A stretch of 10,138 nucleotides of DNA from CALKGK01 sp964649515 (GCA_964649515.1 CAZYPV010000094.1:1-10138), one strand, 5' to 3'. Counted from the first letter of the stretch, positions 1 through 7,259 are shown. The notes: a model not told the origin generated them from the letters alone. Translations and numbers: made by a program.

Positions 1-85
1 GACTGAGCACACCTGTTTGACTTCCTTTTCATTGCGCTCACGGAGATCGATTTTTTCTGATAAATTCGGTGATTATTTACCTTAA
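1..85 (+). other. Left edge; possible tail of an upstream gene
   Basis: One plus-strand frame is open from base 2 to a TAA at 83-85 and would end in ...DKFGDYLP. It could be the C-terminal tail of a gene whose body lies left of the window, but 27 codons without a recognisable motif prove nothing. On the minus strand another frame is open from about base 72 to the edge and reads plausibly (…KIDLRERNEKEV…), but it has no ATG, GTG or TTG until very near the edge. A minus-strand ATG exists at 30-32 in a different frame. I cannot choose between these. Sequence to the left would settle it. Confidence 0.2.
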
Positions 86-111
86 GTTCATGTAAGACCA
101 AAATAAATTTG
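82..111 (+). promoter_or_regulatory. Bacteroidota-type promoter of serC-serA
   Basis: TAAATTTG at 104-111 matches the Bacteroidota -7 consensus TAnnTTTG exactly. A weak -33 candidate (TTA, against consensus TTG) lies at 82-84, with 19 bases between the two elements, which is within the normal range. Transcription would start near 117-119, giving a leader of about 25 bases, too short for a riboswitch or leader peptide. The bases just before the start codon (TATAAAA) are A-rich, as is usual for translation initiation in this phylum, with no clear Shine-Dalgarno sequence. Confidence 0.6.
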
Positions 112-143
112 GACTTTTGTAAGGGTTCAATAATTCTATAAAA

Positions 144-1214
144 ATGAAGAAACACAACTTCTCTGCAGGTCCCTGCATATTACCTCCAAACGTACTTCAA
201 GAAGCCGCTGATGCTGTTCGAGAATTGGACAACTCCGGTTTATCGTTGATTGAAATTTCTCACCGCAGTAAGCCCTTTGTTGCTGTGATGGATGAAGCCA
301 GAGCCTTGGTGAAAGAATTGTTGAACGTTCCTGATGGCTATGAAGTGCTATTCCTTCAAGGAGGCGCCAGTTTGGGCTTCTTGACCGCCGCCTACAACTT
401 CCACAAGCTGGGTGAAACCGCTGCTTATGTGAACTCCGGGACGTGGTCGAAAAAAGCCATCAAAGAAGCAAAACTTCTTGGAGATGTTGACGTGATTGCG
501 AGTTCTGAATCGAGCAACTTCGATCACATCCCCTCGTTTGGAAGCATCAACCACCCTTCCCTGCACATCACCACCAACAACACCATCTACGGTACGCAGT
601 TCAAAAGCATGCCGAAATTGGGCGAGGGGCAAGTTTTGATGGCTGACATGAGTAGTGACATTTTTAGTCAAGAACTGAACATTGCTGATTTTGACTTGAT
701 TTACGCCGGAGCCCAGAAGAACATGGGCCCTGCAGGAACCGTGATGTACATTGTTAAAACCTCCTCTTTGGGGAAAACGGGGCGCGCAATTCCTTCGTAT
801 TTGGATCTTGCCGTCCACATTGACAAAGACTCCATGTTCAACACCCCACCTGTGTTTGCCGTTTACACCTCCATGCTCACCTTGCGTTGGTTAAAGAATT
901 TGGGTGGAGTAGCTGAAATTCAGAAGCACAACGAAGCGAAAGCCAAGTTGATGTACAGCGAAATTGACCGCAACCCGCTCTTCGAAGGATTCGCACAAGT
1001 GGAGAGTCGATCAAACATGAACGCCACCTTCAAATTGGTTAATGACGAACACGCCGCTAAATTTGATGAAATGTGGAATGCCGCTGGAATAAACGGACTC
1101 AAGGGTCACCGCTCCATTGGAGGTTACCGCGCATCCATGTACAACGCCTTGCCCTTAGAAAGCGTGCAAGTTTTGGTGGATGTAATGAAAGAATTTGAAC
1201 GAACTCACGGATAA
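144..1214 (+). CDS. serC: Phosphoserine aminotransferase
   Basis: SerC is a PLP enzyme (aminotransferase class V) that converts 3-phosphohydroxypyruvate and glutamate to O-phosphoserine and 2-oxoglutarate, the second step of L-serine synthesis. In many bacteria it also serves pyridoxal phosphate synthesis. The 356-residue length is normal. The family opening NFSAGPCILP is at residues 5-14, a substrate-binding HRS with Arg41 at 40-42, the phosphate-binding QGGAS at 72-76 and Trp101 just after. The PLP-binding lysine is Lys192 in AGAQKNMGPAG. The C-terminal phosphate-binding segment KGHRSIGGYRAS runs 320-331 with Arg323 and Arg329. The start is fixed by the conserved N-terminus and by an A-rich leader. 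It is the first gene behind the promoter at 82-111 and is followed after 3 bases by serA, so the two are surely co-transcribed. Nothing appears truncated or frameshifted. Confidence 0.97.
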   Translation: MKKHNFSAGPCILPPNVLQEAADAVRELDNSGLSLIEISHRSKPFVAVMDEARALVKELLNVPDGYEVLFLQGGASLGFLTAAYNFHKLGETAAYVNSGTWSKKAIKEAKLLGDVDVIASSESSNFDHIPSFGSINHPSLHITTNNTIYGTQFKSMPKLGEGQVLMADMSSDIFSQELNIADFDLIYAGAQKNMGPAGTVMYIVKTSSLGKTGRAIPSYLDLAVHIDKDSMFNTPPVFAVYTSMLTLRWLKNLGGVAEIQKHNEAKAKLMYSEIDRNPLFEGFAQVESRSNMNATFKLVNDEHAAKFDEMWNAAGINGLKGHRSIGGYRASMYNALPLESVQVLVDVMKEFERTHG

Positions 1215-1217
1215 GAA

Positions 1218-2183
1218 ATGAAGATTTTAGCAAACGACGGCATCAGTGCCTCAGGAAAAAACAAACTCGAAGCAGCAGGATTTACCGTGGTTACAGAAAC
1301 GGTAGCTCAGGAAAACCTCATCAATGCCATCAATCAAGAAAATTATATTGGTGTATTGGTGAGAAGCGCTACCAAAGTGAGAAAAGATGTGGTGGATGCT
1401 TGCCCCAACCTCAAGTTCATTGGACGTGGTGGAGTTGGTATGGACAACATTGATGTGGACTACGCACGAGAAAAAGGAGTACAGGTATTCAACACCCCCG
1501 CCTCTTCTTCTCAATCAGTAGCAGAATTGGTGATGGGCCAACTTTTCAGTGCTGCGCGCTTTACTTACGATGCGAACGCCTTGATGCCAAGCACCGGAGC
1601 CAGCGATTTTAAAGTGCTGAAAAAGAAATACGGCAAAGGCATTGAACTTCGAGGTAAAACCCTCGGAATTATCGGTTTTGGTCGTATTGGAAGAGCATGC
1701 GCGGCCTATGCTTTGGGTTGTGGAATGAAAGTAATGGCTTGCGATATTAACGAAATTACTGACCCGATTATCTTGCACATCGAAGGTGCTGGAGAAGTGA
1801 AGGTGAACGTACAACAAGCCCCCATGGAAGATGTCATTCGTGAGTCCGACTTCATTTCGATTCACGTTCCGAAGCAAAAAGACGGATCAGCCGTGATTGC
1901 TTCGAAGGAATTGGAAATGATGAAAGACGGAGTGATTCTCGCCAATGCTGCACGAGGTGGAGTTATTAACGAAAACGATCTAAAGGGAGCCTTGAGCTCA
2001 GGCAAAGTTCGCGCTGCGATTTTGGACGTGTTTGACAATGAGCCCACTCCAGACGCCAGTTTGTTGGCGCATCAAGGGGTCATAAGTACACCGCACATTG
2101 GCGCTGCCACCTTGGAAGCACAAGACCGAATTGGAGAAGAATTGGCTGATAACATCATGGAAATCATGAAAGTGAAAGCATAA
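1218..2183 (+). CDS. serA: D-3-phosphoglycerate dehydrogenase, short form without ACT domain
   Basis: This NAD-dependent D-2-hydroxyacid dehydrogenase family enzyme oxidises 3-phosphoglycerate to 3-phosphohydroxypyruvate, the entry step of serine synthesis and the supplier of SerC's substrate. The substrate domain shows VRSATKV (48-54) and GRGGVGMDNID (69-79). The Rossmann motif GFGRIG is at 153-158, with Asp176 at the end of the second strand for the NAD ribose. The catalytic set is complete: Arg246 in AARGG, Glu275 in DNEP and His293 in TPHIG. At 321 residues it ends after the catalytic domain, so it lacks the C-terminal ACT domain through which serine inhibits longer SerA proteins. The stretch after Asp176 (177-204) looks several residues longer than in common family members. 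Being 3 bases downstream of serC supports the specific substrate call over a generic 2-hydroxyacid dehydrogenase. A terminator follows immediately. Confidence 0.93.
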   Translation: MKILANDGISASGKNKLEAAGFTVVTETVAQENLINAINQENYIGVLVRSATKVRKDVVDACPNLKFIGRGGVGMDNIDVDYAREKGVQVFNTPASSSQSVAELVMGQLFSAARFTYDANALMPSTGASDFKVLKKKYGKGIELRGKTLGIIGFGRIGRACAAYALGCGMKVMACDINEITDPIILHIEGAGEVKVNVQQAPMEDVIRESDFISIHVPKQKDGSAVIASKELEMMKDGVILANAARGGVINENDLKGALSSGKVRAAILDVFDNEPTPDASLLAHQGVISTPHIGAATLEAQDRIGEELADNIMEIMKVKA

Positions 2184-2205
2184 GCACCTCATAGAACATG
2201 AAATG

Positions 2206-2238
2206 AACGGGAGCTGAGAAATCGGCTGCCGTTTTTTT
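2206..2238 (+). terminator. Rho-independent terminator after serA
   Basis: The left arm at 2206-2217 and right arm at 2222-2233 form a 12-pair stem with one G-G mismatch and one G-T pair, closed by a GAAA tetraloop (2218-2221). A run of seven T follows at 2232-2238, the first two belonging to the stem. It lies 22 bases after the serA stop and ends only 25 bases before the next start codon, so it divides the serC-serA unit from the DUF1015 gene, fully or as a partial readthrough site. Confidence 0.88.
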
Positions 2239-2263
2239 ATCTTCACCCCAAACAAAACACTGC

Positions 2264-3508
2264 ATGGCCAACGTTCGCCCATTCAAAGCTGTTCGTCCGG
2301 TTCGAGACAAAGTCCACCTCGTAGCCTCGCGTTCCTATGTGAGTTATCCGCCCGCACAACTCAAAGCGAAACTCGACGAAAACCCCTTCACCTTTATCCA
2401 CATCATCAATCCTGACCACGGCTTGCCTCATCCTGCTCCAAAGGGAAGTGTGGAACTCTTTCGACGAATTGGTCATCGTTTCAATGAATTTTGTGATGAA
2501 GGAATATTCATGCGGGAAACCAAGCCCTCGATGTACCTTTACAAGCAAGAACGGCTCAACTCCACCTCATTGGGTATCATTGCTGCCATTGCTGTAGAGG
2601 ATTACGATTCGGGGTGCATCAAGATTCATGAGCAAACACTTGAGCGCAGGGAAAAGCTCTTCGCACAATATTTGGACACCACCAGTTTCAACGCTGAGCC
2701 CGTGCTTTTATGCCACAACAATGACGACGAACTTGAGCGCCTTACCCGATTGATCATGGTGGACCAGCCGGAATACGACTACAGCACTACCGATCGTGTG
2801 CGTCATCAGCTTTGGCCCGTGAGCGACCCCAAGCTTTTGTCGCAAATTGAAAAAGTGTATGAAGGAATGGACGCGCTTTACATTGCTGACGGACATCATC
2901 GAAGTGCCTCCTCTTCCCTTCTCGCCAAAAACCGAAATGCAGGCAAGGACAAAGACCCCAACCGAGCGCACAATTACTTCATGGCCTACTTGATCCCCTC
3001 ATCTTCGTTGAACATCCATGGATTTCACCGCATGCTCAAAGACTTGAACGGATTGAGCAAAGACGAATTGCTCGTTCAGTTGGCGCTGCTTGGAGATCTA
3101 CATCAACAAGACCAGCCAGGGGAGTTCCAGCGCAAGGGAATGTTTGACTTTTACATTGATGGCACATGGTACCGACTGGATGCTGCCTCCAACATTGAAC
3201 CGCATACACCGGATACGCAGTGGCTGACGGAAGCATTGCTCTCGCCCATTTGGAACATTTCTGACCTTCGAACCGACGAACGCATTCGTTTTCGCCCTGG
3301 ATCATCGAGCGCTCATGACCTTGCCTTGGAAGTGGACAAAGGAACCTTCAGCTGCGCAATTTACATGCATCCAGTATCTTTTAGTGAACTAAAGCATGTC
3401 TCAGATGTTGGAGGAACTATGCCCCCTAAATCAACCTGGATCGAACCCAAGTTGCGCAGCGGGCTCACCATCTTTACCTTTGACGAAGAAGAACGCATCA
3501 ACGAATGA
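2264..3508 (+). CDS. DUF1015 family protein, possible free-serine kinase or phosphoserine-processing enzyme
   Basis: This 414-residue cytoplasmic protein is a full-length member of the DUF1015 family, also found near serA and serC in other bacteria. Visible family signatures are FKAVRPVRDKVHLVAS near the N-terminus (7-22), GCIKIHEQTLERRE (117-130), YIADGHHRSASS (206-217) and MPPKSTWIEPK (386-396). The DGHHR core (209-213) resembles the DGxHR motif of ParB/Srx-fold free-serine kinases such as archaeal SerK and staphylococcal SbnI. With serC and serA directly upstream and no serB in the window, my inference is that it interconverts serine and O-phosphoserine. The exact reaction and phosphate donor cannot be read from the sequence. 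The start codon is 25 bases after a terminator T-run and has no Shine-Dalgarno sequence. Its last codons overlap the yggS-like start (ATGA at 3505-3508). The family call is secure; the function is a hypothesis. Confidence 0.9.
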   Translation: MANVRPFKAVRPVRDKVHLVASRSYVSYPPAQLKAKLDENPFTFIHIINPDHGLPHPAPKGSVELFRRIGHRFNEFCDEGIFMRETKPSMYLYKQERLNSTSLGIIAAIAVEDYDSGCIKIHEQTLERREKLFAQYLDTTSFNAEPVLLCHNNDDELERLTRLIMVDQPEYDYSTTDRVRHQLWPVSDPKLLSQIEKVYEGMDALYIADGHHRSASSSLLAKNRNAGKDKDPNRAHNYFMAYLIPSSSLNIHGFHRMLKDLNGLSKDELLVQLALLGDLHQQDQPGEFQRKGMFDFYIDGTWYRLDAASNIEPHTPDTQWLTEALLSPIWNISDLRTDERIRFRPGSSSAHDLALEVDKGTFSCAIYMHPVSFSELKHVSDVGGTMPPKSTWIEPKLRSGLTIFTFDEEERINE

Positions 3509-4167
3509 GCATTTCAGAACAAATCCAAAAGTACCAACGTGCGGTTTCCCCTGCTACCCTGGTGGCCGTTTCGAAAACCAAGCCCAATAGCGCCATTGAA
3601 GAAGCGTATGCTGCTGGACAACGTATTTTTGGAGAAAATCGAGTTCAAGAATTGGTGGACAAGCATGAAGCATTGCCCAAGGACATCCAATGGCACCTCA
3701 TAGGACATTTGCAACGGAACAAGGTGAAGTACGTCGCCCCTTTTGTGAGCTTGATTCACGCCGTGGACAGCGTTCGTTTGCTCGATGAAATTCAAAAAGA
3801 AGCATTGAAGAATCAGCGACAAATCTCCATTCTCCTTCAAATGCACATTGCGCAAGAAAGCGAGAAATATGGATTCTCAGAGGAAGAATTGCTTGCTTTT
3901 TTGGACTCAAAACACCTTCAAAACGATTACCCCAATATCATTTTCGAAGGTATGATGGGAATGGCCACCTTCACCGATGACGAGCATCAAATCAAACAGG
4001 AGTTTGGAAGCTTGAAGCTTTTGTTTGATCGGGTAAGAAGTGGTTTTTTTGGGGATGATAGTCCGTTTAAAACCTTGAGCATGGGAATGTCGGGAGACTA
4101 CTCCATCGCCCTATCCTGTGGCAGTACCATGGTTCGAATTGGGAGTGCGATATTTGGAGCGCGATGA
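3505..4167 (+). CDS. YggS/PLPBP-type pyridoxal phosphate homeostasis protein
   Basis: A single-domain TIM-barrel PLP-binding protein of the YggS/PROSC (PLPBP) family, 220 residues, the usual length. These proteins resemble the N-terminal domain of alanine racemase but have no known catalytic activity. They bind PLP and affect vitamin B6 and amino-acid balance. The PLP lysine is Lys24 in LVAVSKTKP (19-27). Other family motifs are IFGENRVQE (41-49), WHLIGHLQRNK (63-73), SMGMSGDYSIAL (192-203) and the phosphate-binding CGSTMVRIGSAIFG (205-218). Its ATG overlaps the DUF1015 stop by 4 bases, and its own stop overlaps the next start in the same way, so translation of the three is probably coupled. 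Placement next to PLP-dependent serine synthesis fits a role in PLP supply or serine/threonine balance, but that is inference. Confidence 0.93.
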   Translation: MSISEQIQKYQRAVSPATLVAVSKTKPNSAIEEAYAAGQRIFGENRVQELVDKHEALPKDIQWHLIGHLQRNKVKYVAPFVSLIHAVDSVRLLDEIQKEALKNQRQISILLQMHIAQESEKYGFSEEELLAFLDSKHLQNDYPNIIFEGMMGMATFTDDEHQIKQEFGSLKLLFDRVRSGFFGDDSPFKTLSMGMSGDYSIALSCGSTMVRIGSAIFGAR

Positions 4168-4421
4168 AAGCATTGATTGAAAACCGGTATTTCAAAATCT
4201 ACTTGGTCTTGTTGCCCATTGTTTGTGGCATCTCTTACTACATCACGCAAAGGGCATTTTTACGCTTGGCGCAACTCCGAGCAAACACCATGGACGTAGA
4301 AGTAGAAAGCAGCAGAGCCATCATTTATTCCAGCATCATTGCTCTTGTTTTTTCGCTCATTTATTACTTCATCGTTCGGGACCTCGGTAAAGATGAAGAC
4401 CTCACCGTTGAGCAGCATTGA
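4164..4421 (+). CDS. Small two-helix membrane protein, unknown function
   Basis: An 85-residue protein that I do not recognise. It has two hydrophobic segments that look like membrane helices, about residues 11-29 (IYLVLLPIVCGISYYI...) and 52-71 (AIIYSSIIALVFSLIYYFIV). They are joined by a charged stretch of about 22 residues (QRAFLRLAQLRANTMDVEVESS). The N-terminus is basic and the C-terminal tail acidic (DLGKDEDLTVEQH), so a hairpin with both ends in the cytoplasm is plausible. Evidence that it is real: an ATGA overlap with the upstream gene, no competing frame, and coherent topology. It is the last gene of the plus-strand group, and its stop lies 2 bases from the stop of the convergent priA. 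No enzyme motif or lipobox is seen. Confidence 0.75.
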   Translation: MKALIENRYFKIYLVLLPIVCGISYYITQRAFLRLAQLRANTMDVEVESSRAIIYSSIIALVFSLIYYFIVRDLGKDEDLTVEQH

Positions 4422-4423
4422 GC

Positions 4424-6898
4424 CTACTGCGGATCAACATCCAGTTGGATACGCAAAGATTTGTAAGCCGGTAAGGCCAGAAATTCGTCAATTGTATCGA
4501 GAGTACTCTGTTTGAACTTTGCGGGAGAAGCCTTTCTTTCGAGTTTCACCATCATCAATTGAATGTATTTGTTGTTGATGCGAGAAACGTAAGGAGCTTC
4601 CGGACCAATGACCCTTTCTTTTCCAAACATGTTGACCAAAGTTGCCGTAAAATCGATGGCCGCCTGTTGTACCACCCTTTGATCCTTGTGTTTCATAGTG
4701 ATGCGAATTAAGCGATAGTAAGGAGGATACTTAAAATTGAAACGCTCCACCAATTCTTGTTTGTACAATCCCTCATAATCGCCGGCAATCACCTTTCGAA
4801 TGACCCAGTGATCGGGATGATAGGTTTGGATAATCACCTTTCCTCTTTCGTGTTTTCTTCCCGACCTTCCCGAGACTTGGGTCATCAATTGATAGGAACG
4901 TTCGAAACTTCTGAAATCGGGGAAATTTAGCATTTGATCTGCACTCAAAATTCCCACGAGTGATACATTTTCAAAATCCAGACCCTTGCTCACCATTTGG
5001 GTTCCGACCAAGATATCAACCTTTCCTTCATCAAAATCACTCAAAATATTTTGATAAGCGTGCTTGGAGCGGGTAGTATCGAGATCCATACGAGCCACTT
5101 TTGCATCGGGAAAAAGGTCTTTGAGTTCTTCCTCGATCATTTCAGTTCCAAACCCCAAGTTTTTGAGTGTTCTCGAACCACAAACGTTGCATGTTGCTGG
5201 AGGATGGGCGGTGTGTCCGCAATAATGGCAATTCAAATGGTGCTCTCGCTTATGGTAGGTTAAGCTCACATCGCATCGAGTACACTGCGGCACCCATCCG
5301 CAAGTATTGCACTGCCAAAGGGGAGCATATCCTCTTCGATTTTGAAATAGAATGATTTGTTTTCCTTTTTTCAGGGCATCTTCCATCGCTTCTCTGAGCA
5401 AGAAAGTGAAGTGGCCCTTCATGGTTTTTCGCTTTTGTTCTTTGGCCACATCTGCGCAGAAAATCTCAGGCATCAATATTCCACCAAATCGTTCTTTCAT
5501 CACCACCAAAGCATATCGTCCTTCTTCTGCATTCCAAAAACTCTCAATGGAGGGCGTTGCAGACCCCAATAAAACGTGTGCATTGTATGCCGAACGCAGC
5601 ACCATCACCGCATCTCTTGCCTGATATCGGGGTGCAGGGTCGTATTGCTTGAAGCTGCTTTCATGCTCTTCATCCACAATGATGAGTCCCAATTGATCAA
5701 AAGGCAAAAAGATACTTGAGCGCGCCCCCACGATGAGTTTTGGTCCGCCCGCCAAGGTCTTTTGCCACACCTCAGTGCGTTCCTGCGGGTTGAATTTACT
5801 GTGGTAAACGAGGAGGTATTCGCCGAAGTATTTTTCCAAACGTTGGATGAGCTGGGTAGTGAGAGCAATCTCGGGAATGAGGAAGAGGACCTGTTCTCCA
5901 GCGTCCAGTTTTTCTCGAATAAGATGCACATACACCTCCGTCTTTCCACTGCCCGTAACCCCTTGCAAAAGCACTACTCCTTTCTCTTCGAAACCTGATT
6001 TTATTTCACTCAAAGCCCGTTGTTGGAAAGCAGAAAGTGCCTTTTCAGCCGTGTTGGATTCGTCAAATTGAATGCGGTCGATTGCTTCTTCATGAAAATT
6101 GAAAATCCCTTTATCGACAAGTGTTTTAACGATGCTTGATGATACCTTTGCCTTTTCCTGGAGTTCCTTTCGAGGTAAACGAAAATCCTTTTGATGATTC
6201 GATTCACGAAGAAAGCCTAAAACAGCGTTAAATTGTTTCTCGCTCCTCCCCTTTTCCAAGTGGTTCACCAATTCTTCCAAGGCCTTATCGTCTCGATATT
6301 CCTCGGCCAAAGACACCATGGTTTGTGTTTTCGGCCTGTATTTTTGTCGGAGTTCTTCTCGTGTAGTGACCCAACCTTTTTCAATGAGGGATTTGACATG
6401 AGGGAGTACTGTGGCCTGTTGAAGAATCTCCATCAAATCTTTGATGTCGAGCTCCTTGTGCATTTCAAGGGCTTCAACAATGAGAAATTCTTTATCGCTT
6501 AATTCATCGGCAATGCGCTCATTGGCTCCATCATTTAACACCACCTTGGTTTCCGAGGCCAGTTTGAGACTCGAAGGGAGTCCGGCCGACATCACCTCCC
6601 CCAAAGTACAAGCATAATAAGCGCTCATCCATTCCCAGAATTTCAAAAGTTTAGGAGTGACTAAGGGAAAATCATCCAAAACACCTTCGATGTACTTGGC
6701 GGTGTAATGGCTTGGAGCATTTTGATGAACTTTATGTACGATGCCCGTGTGCAATTTGGACTTCCCCAGTTGAACCACTACTCGCATGCCAACACTAACC
6801 GTTCCTTCCAAAGCTCTGGGCAGGCGGTAAGTCATCGTTTTTGGAATAGCGATGGGTAAAATGACGTCTAAAAAGTAGGTTTGTAACTCTTGCTCCAT
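4424..6898 (-). CDS. priA: Primosomal replication-restart helicase PriA
   Basis: PriA recognises stalled or repaired forks and D-loops, unwinds DNA 3'-5' and starts reloading of the replicative helicase. The protein has 824 residues, somewhat longer than the E. coli enzyme of about 730. The N-terminal 3' DNA-binding domain is about 1-110 (VILPIAIPKTMTYRLP at 12-27), followed by a poorly conserved winged-helix region (about 120-280) that accounts for the extra length. Helicase motifs are in order: Walker A GVTGSGKT (313-320), DEEH (409-412), SATPS (446-450), GTQMVSKGLDF (632-642) and QVSGRSGR (674-681). The zinc-binding insertion keeps all eight cysteines (530, 533, 539, 542, 557, 560, 570, 573). 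The start ATG (6896-6898) fits the family N-terminus. No clear promoter is visible upstream, although the terminator at 7204-7236 implies priA has its own. Confidence 0.97.
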   Translation of the reverse strand: MEQELQTYFLDVILPIAIPKTMTYRLPRALEGTVSVGMRVVVQLGKSKLHTGIVHKVHQNAPSHYTAKYIEGVLDDFPLVTPKLLKFWEWMSAYYACTLGEVMSAGLPSSLKLASETKVVLNDGANERIADELSDKEFLIVEALEMHKELDIKDLMEILQQATVLPHVKSLIEKGWVTTREELRQKYRPKTQTMVSLAEEYRDDKALEELVNHLEKGRSEKQFNAVLGFLRESNHQKDFRLPRKELQEKAKVSSSIVKTLVDKGIFNFHEEAIDRIQFDESNTAEKALSAFQQRALSEIKSGFEEKGVVLLQGVTGSGKTEVYVHLIREKLDAGEQVLFLIPEIALTTQLIQRLEKYFGEYLLVYHSKFNPQERTEVWQKTLAGGPKLIVGARSSIFLPFDQLGLIIVDEEHESSFKQYDPAPRYQARDAVMVLRSAYNAHVLLGSATPSIESFWNAEEGRYALVVMKERFGGILMPEIFCADVAKEQKRKTMKGHFTFLLREAMEDALKKGKQIILFQNRRGYAPLWQCNTCGWVPQCTRCDVSLTYHKREHHLNCHYCGHTAHPPATCNVCGSRTLKNLGFGTEMIEEELKDLFPDAKVARMDLDTTRSKHAYQNILSDFDEGKVDILVGTQMVSKGLDFENVSLVGILSADQMLNFPDFRSFERSYQLMTQVSGRSGRKHERGKVIIQTYHPDHWVIRKVIAGDYEGLYKQELVERFNFKYPPYYRLIRITMKHKDQRVVQQAAIDFTATLVNMFGKERVIGPEAPYVSRINNKYIQLMMVKLERKASPAKFKQSTLDTIDEFLALPAYKSLRIQLDVDPQ

Positions 6899-6968
6899 GA
6901 GTTTTCGAAGCTACATCAATGCGATTAAAGTTGAAAGTAGATGCGTTACTTTTCTGGGGGTGATGGGA

Positions 6969-7011
6969 TGGTTGAAGGGCTGCGCCGGTTGAGGTTGCTG
7001 GCGCAACTGTT
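6969..7011. repeat. Intergenic direct repeat, copy A
   Basis: This 43-base unit starts TGGTTGAAGGGCTG and matches copy B at 40 of 43 positions (differences at 6983, 6987 and 7000). It includes the hairpin GTTGC (6994-6998), loop TGGC, GCAAC (7003-7007). A competing 6-pair stem TGCGCC (6981-6986) with GGCGCA (7000-7005) can also form in this copy. A looser similarity continues to about 7037 and ends in a shared TTTAGG. Confidence 0.8.
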
Positions 7012-7104
7012 GAATCACCTGCGCGGCGGGGTTTAGGGCTTTATTAAGGGTGAACATAAAAGTTGTCCGCGGTTTTAAATTGCAGGAGTGCTTCGCACTG
7101 AACT

Positions 7105-7147
7105 TGGTTGAAGGGCTGTGCCAGTTGAGGTTGCTTGCGCAACTGTT
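7105..7147. repeat. Intergenic direct repeat, copy B
   Basis: Second copy of the 43-base unit, 136 bases from copy A. It keeps the 5-pair hairpin GTTGC (7130-7134), loop TTGC, GCAAC (7139-7143); the substitution at 7136 falls in the loop. The alternative 6-pair stem of copy A is weakened here to five pairs including a G-T. The loose continuation runs to about 7172 with the shared TTTAGG. Confidence 0.8.
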
Positions 7148-7203
7148 AAGTCGCTTTGGCGGGGGATTTAGGTAATGTAAGACATGACATCTTCGCATTG
7201 GGC

Positions 7204-7236
7204 AAAAAAAAGACCTCTCTTGAAGGAAAGGTCTTT
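7204..7236 (-). terminator. Rho-independent terminator of the surface-protein gene
   Basis: An 8-pair perfect stem is formed by 7209-7216 (AAAGACCT on the plus strand) and 7229-7236 (AGGTCTTT), with a 12-base loop. Read on the minus strand, the stem runs into a T-run corresponding to the eight A at 7204-7211. It lies 23 bases past the stop codon at 7260-7262, so it should end transcripts of the gene on its right and isolate priA. No comparable T-run is present on the plus strand, so it acts mainly in one direction. Confidence 0.85.
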
Positions 7237-7259
7237 GAATTCTTTATGAGCGCTTCGAT

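Larger units (their letters stand above)
6899..7259. other. Gene-free gap between priA and the surface-protein gene
   Basis: This 361-base gap contains two copies of a diverged direct repeat (6969-7011 and 7105-7147), a small hairpin between them (AGTGC at 7087-7091 with GCACT at 7095-7099, TTC loop) and the terminator of the right-hand gene (7204-7236). The repeat copies and their tails contain G-rich stretches such as GCGGGG (7026-7031), unlike the coding regions around them. An open minus-strand frame (6911-7198, 95 codons) crosses both repeats, but I judge it non-coding because the two copies, 136 bases apart, are read in different frames. I found no TAnnTTTG element for priA on the minus strand here. 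Confidence 0.6.

Noticed and set aside
348..818. A 156-codon minus-strand open frame within serC
   Set aside because: It lies wholly opposite a complete, motif-rich serC and shows no protein family features.
2238..2245. TATCTTCA as a promoter -7 element for the DUF1015 gene
   Set aside because: It matches TAnnTTTG only in its first half, has no -33 partner other than bases within the terminator stem, and would leave a leader of only about 12 bases.
6911..7198. A 95-codon minus-strand open frame between priA and the surface-protein gene
   Set aside because: It crosses both copies of the intergenic repeat, which are 136 bases apart and so are read in different frames (QPQPAQPFN against LNWHSPST). 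The composition is repeat-derived, and there is no recognisable domain or start context.
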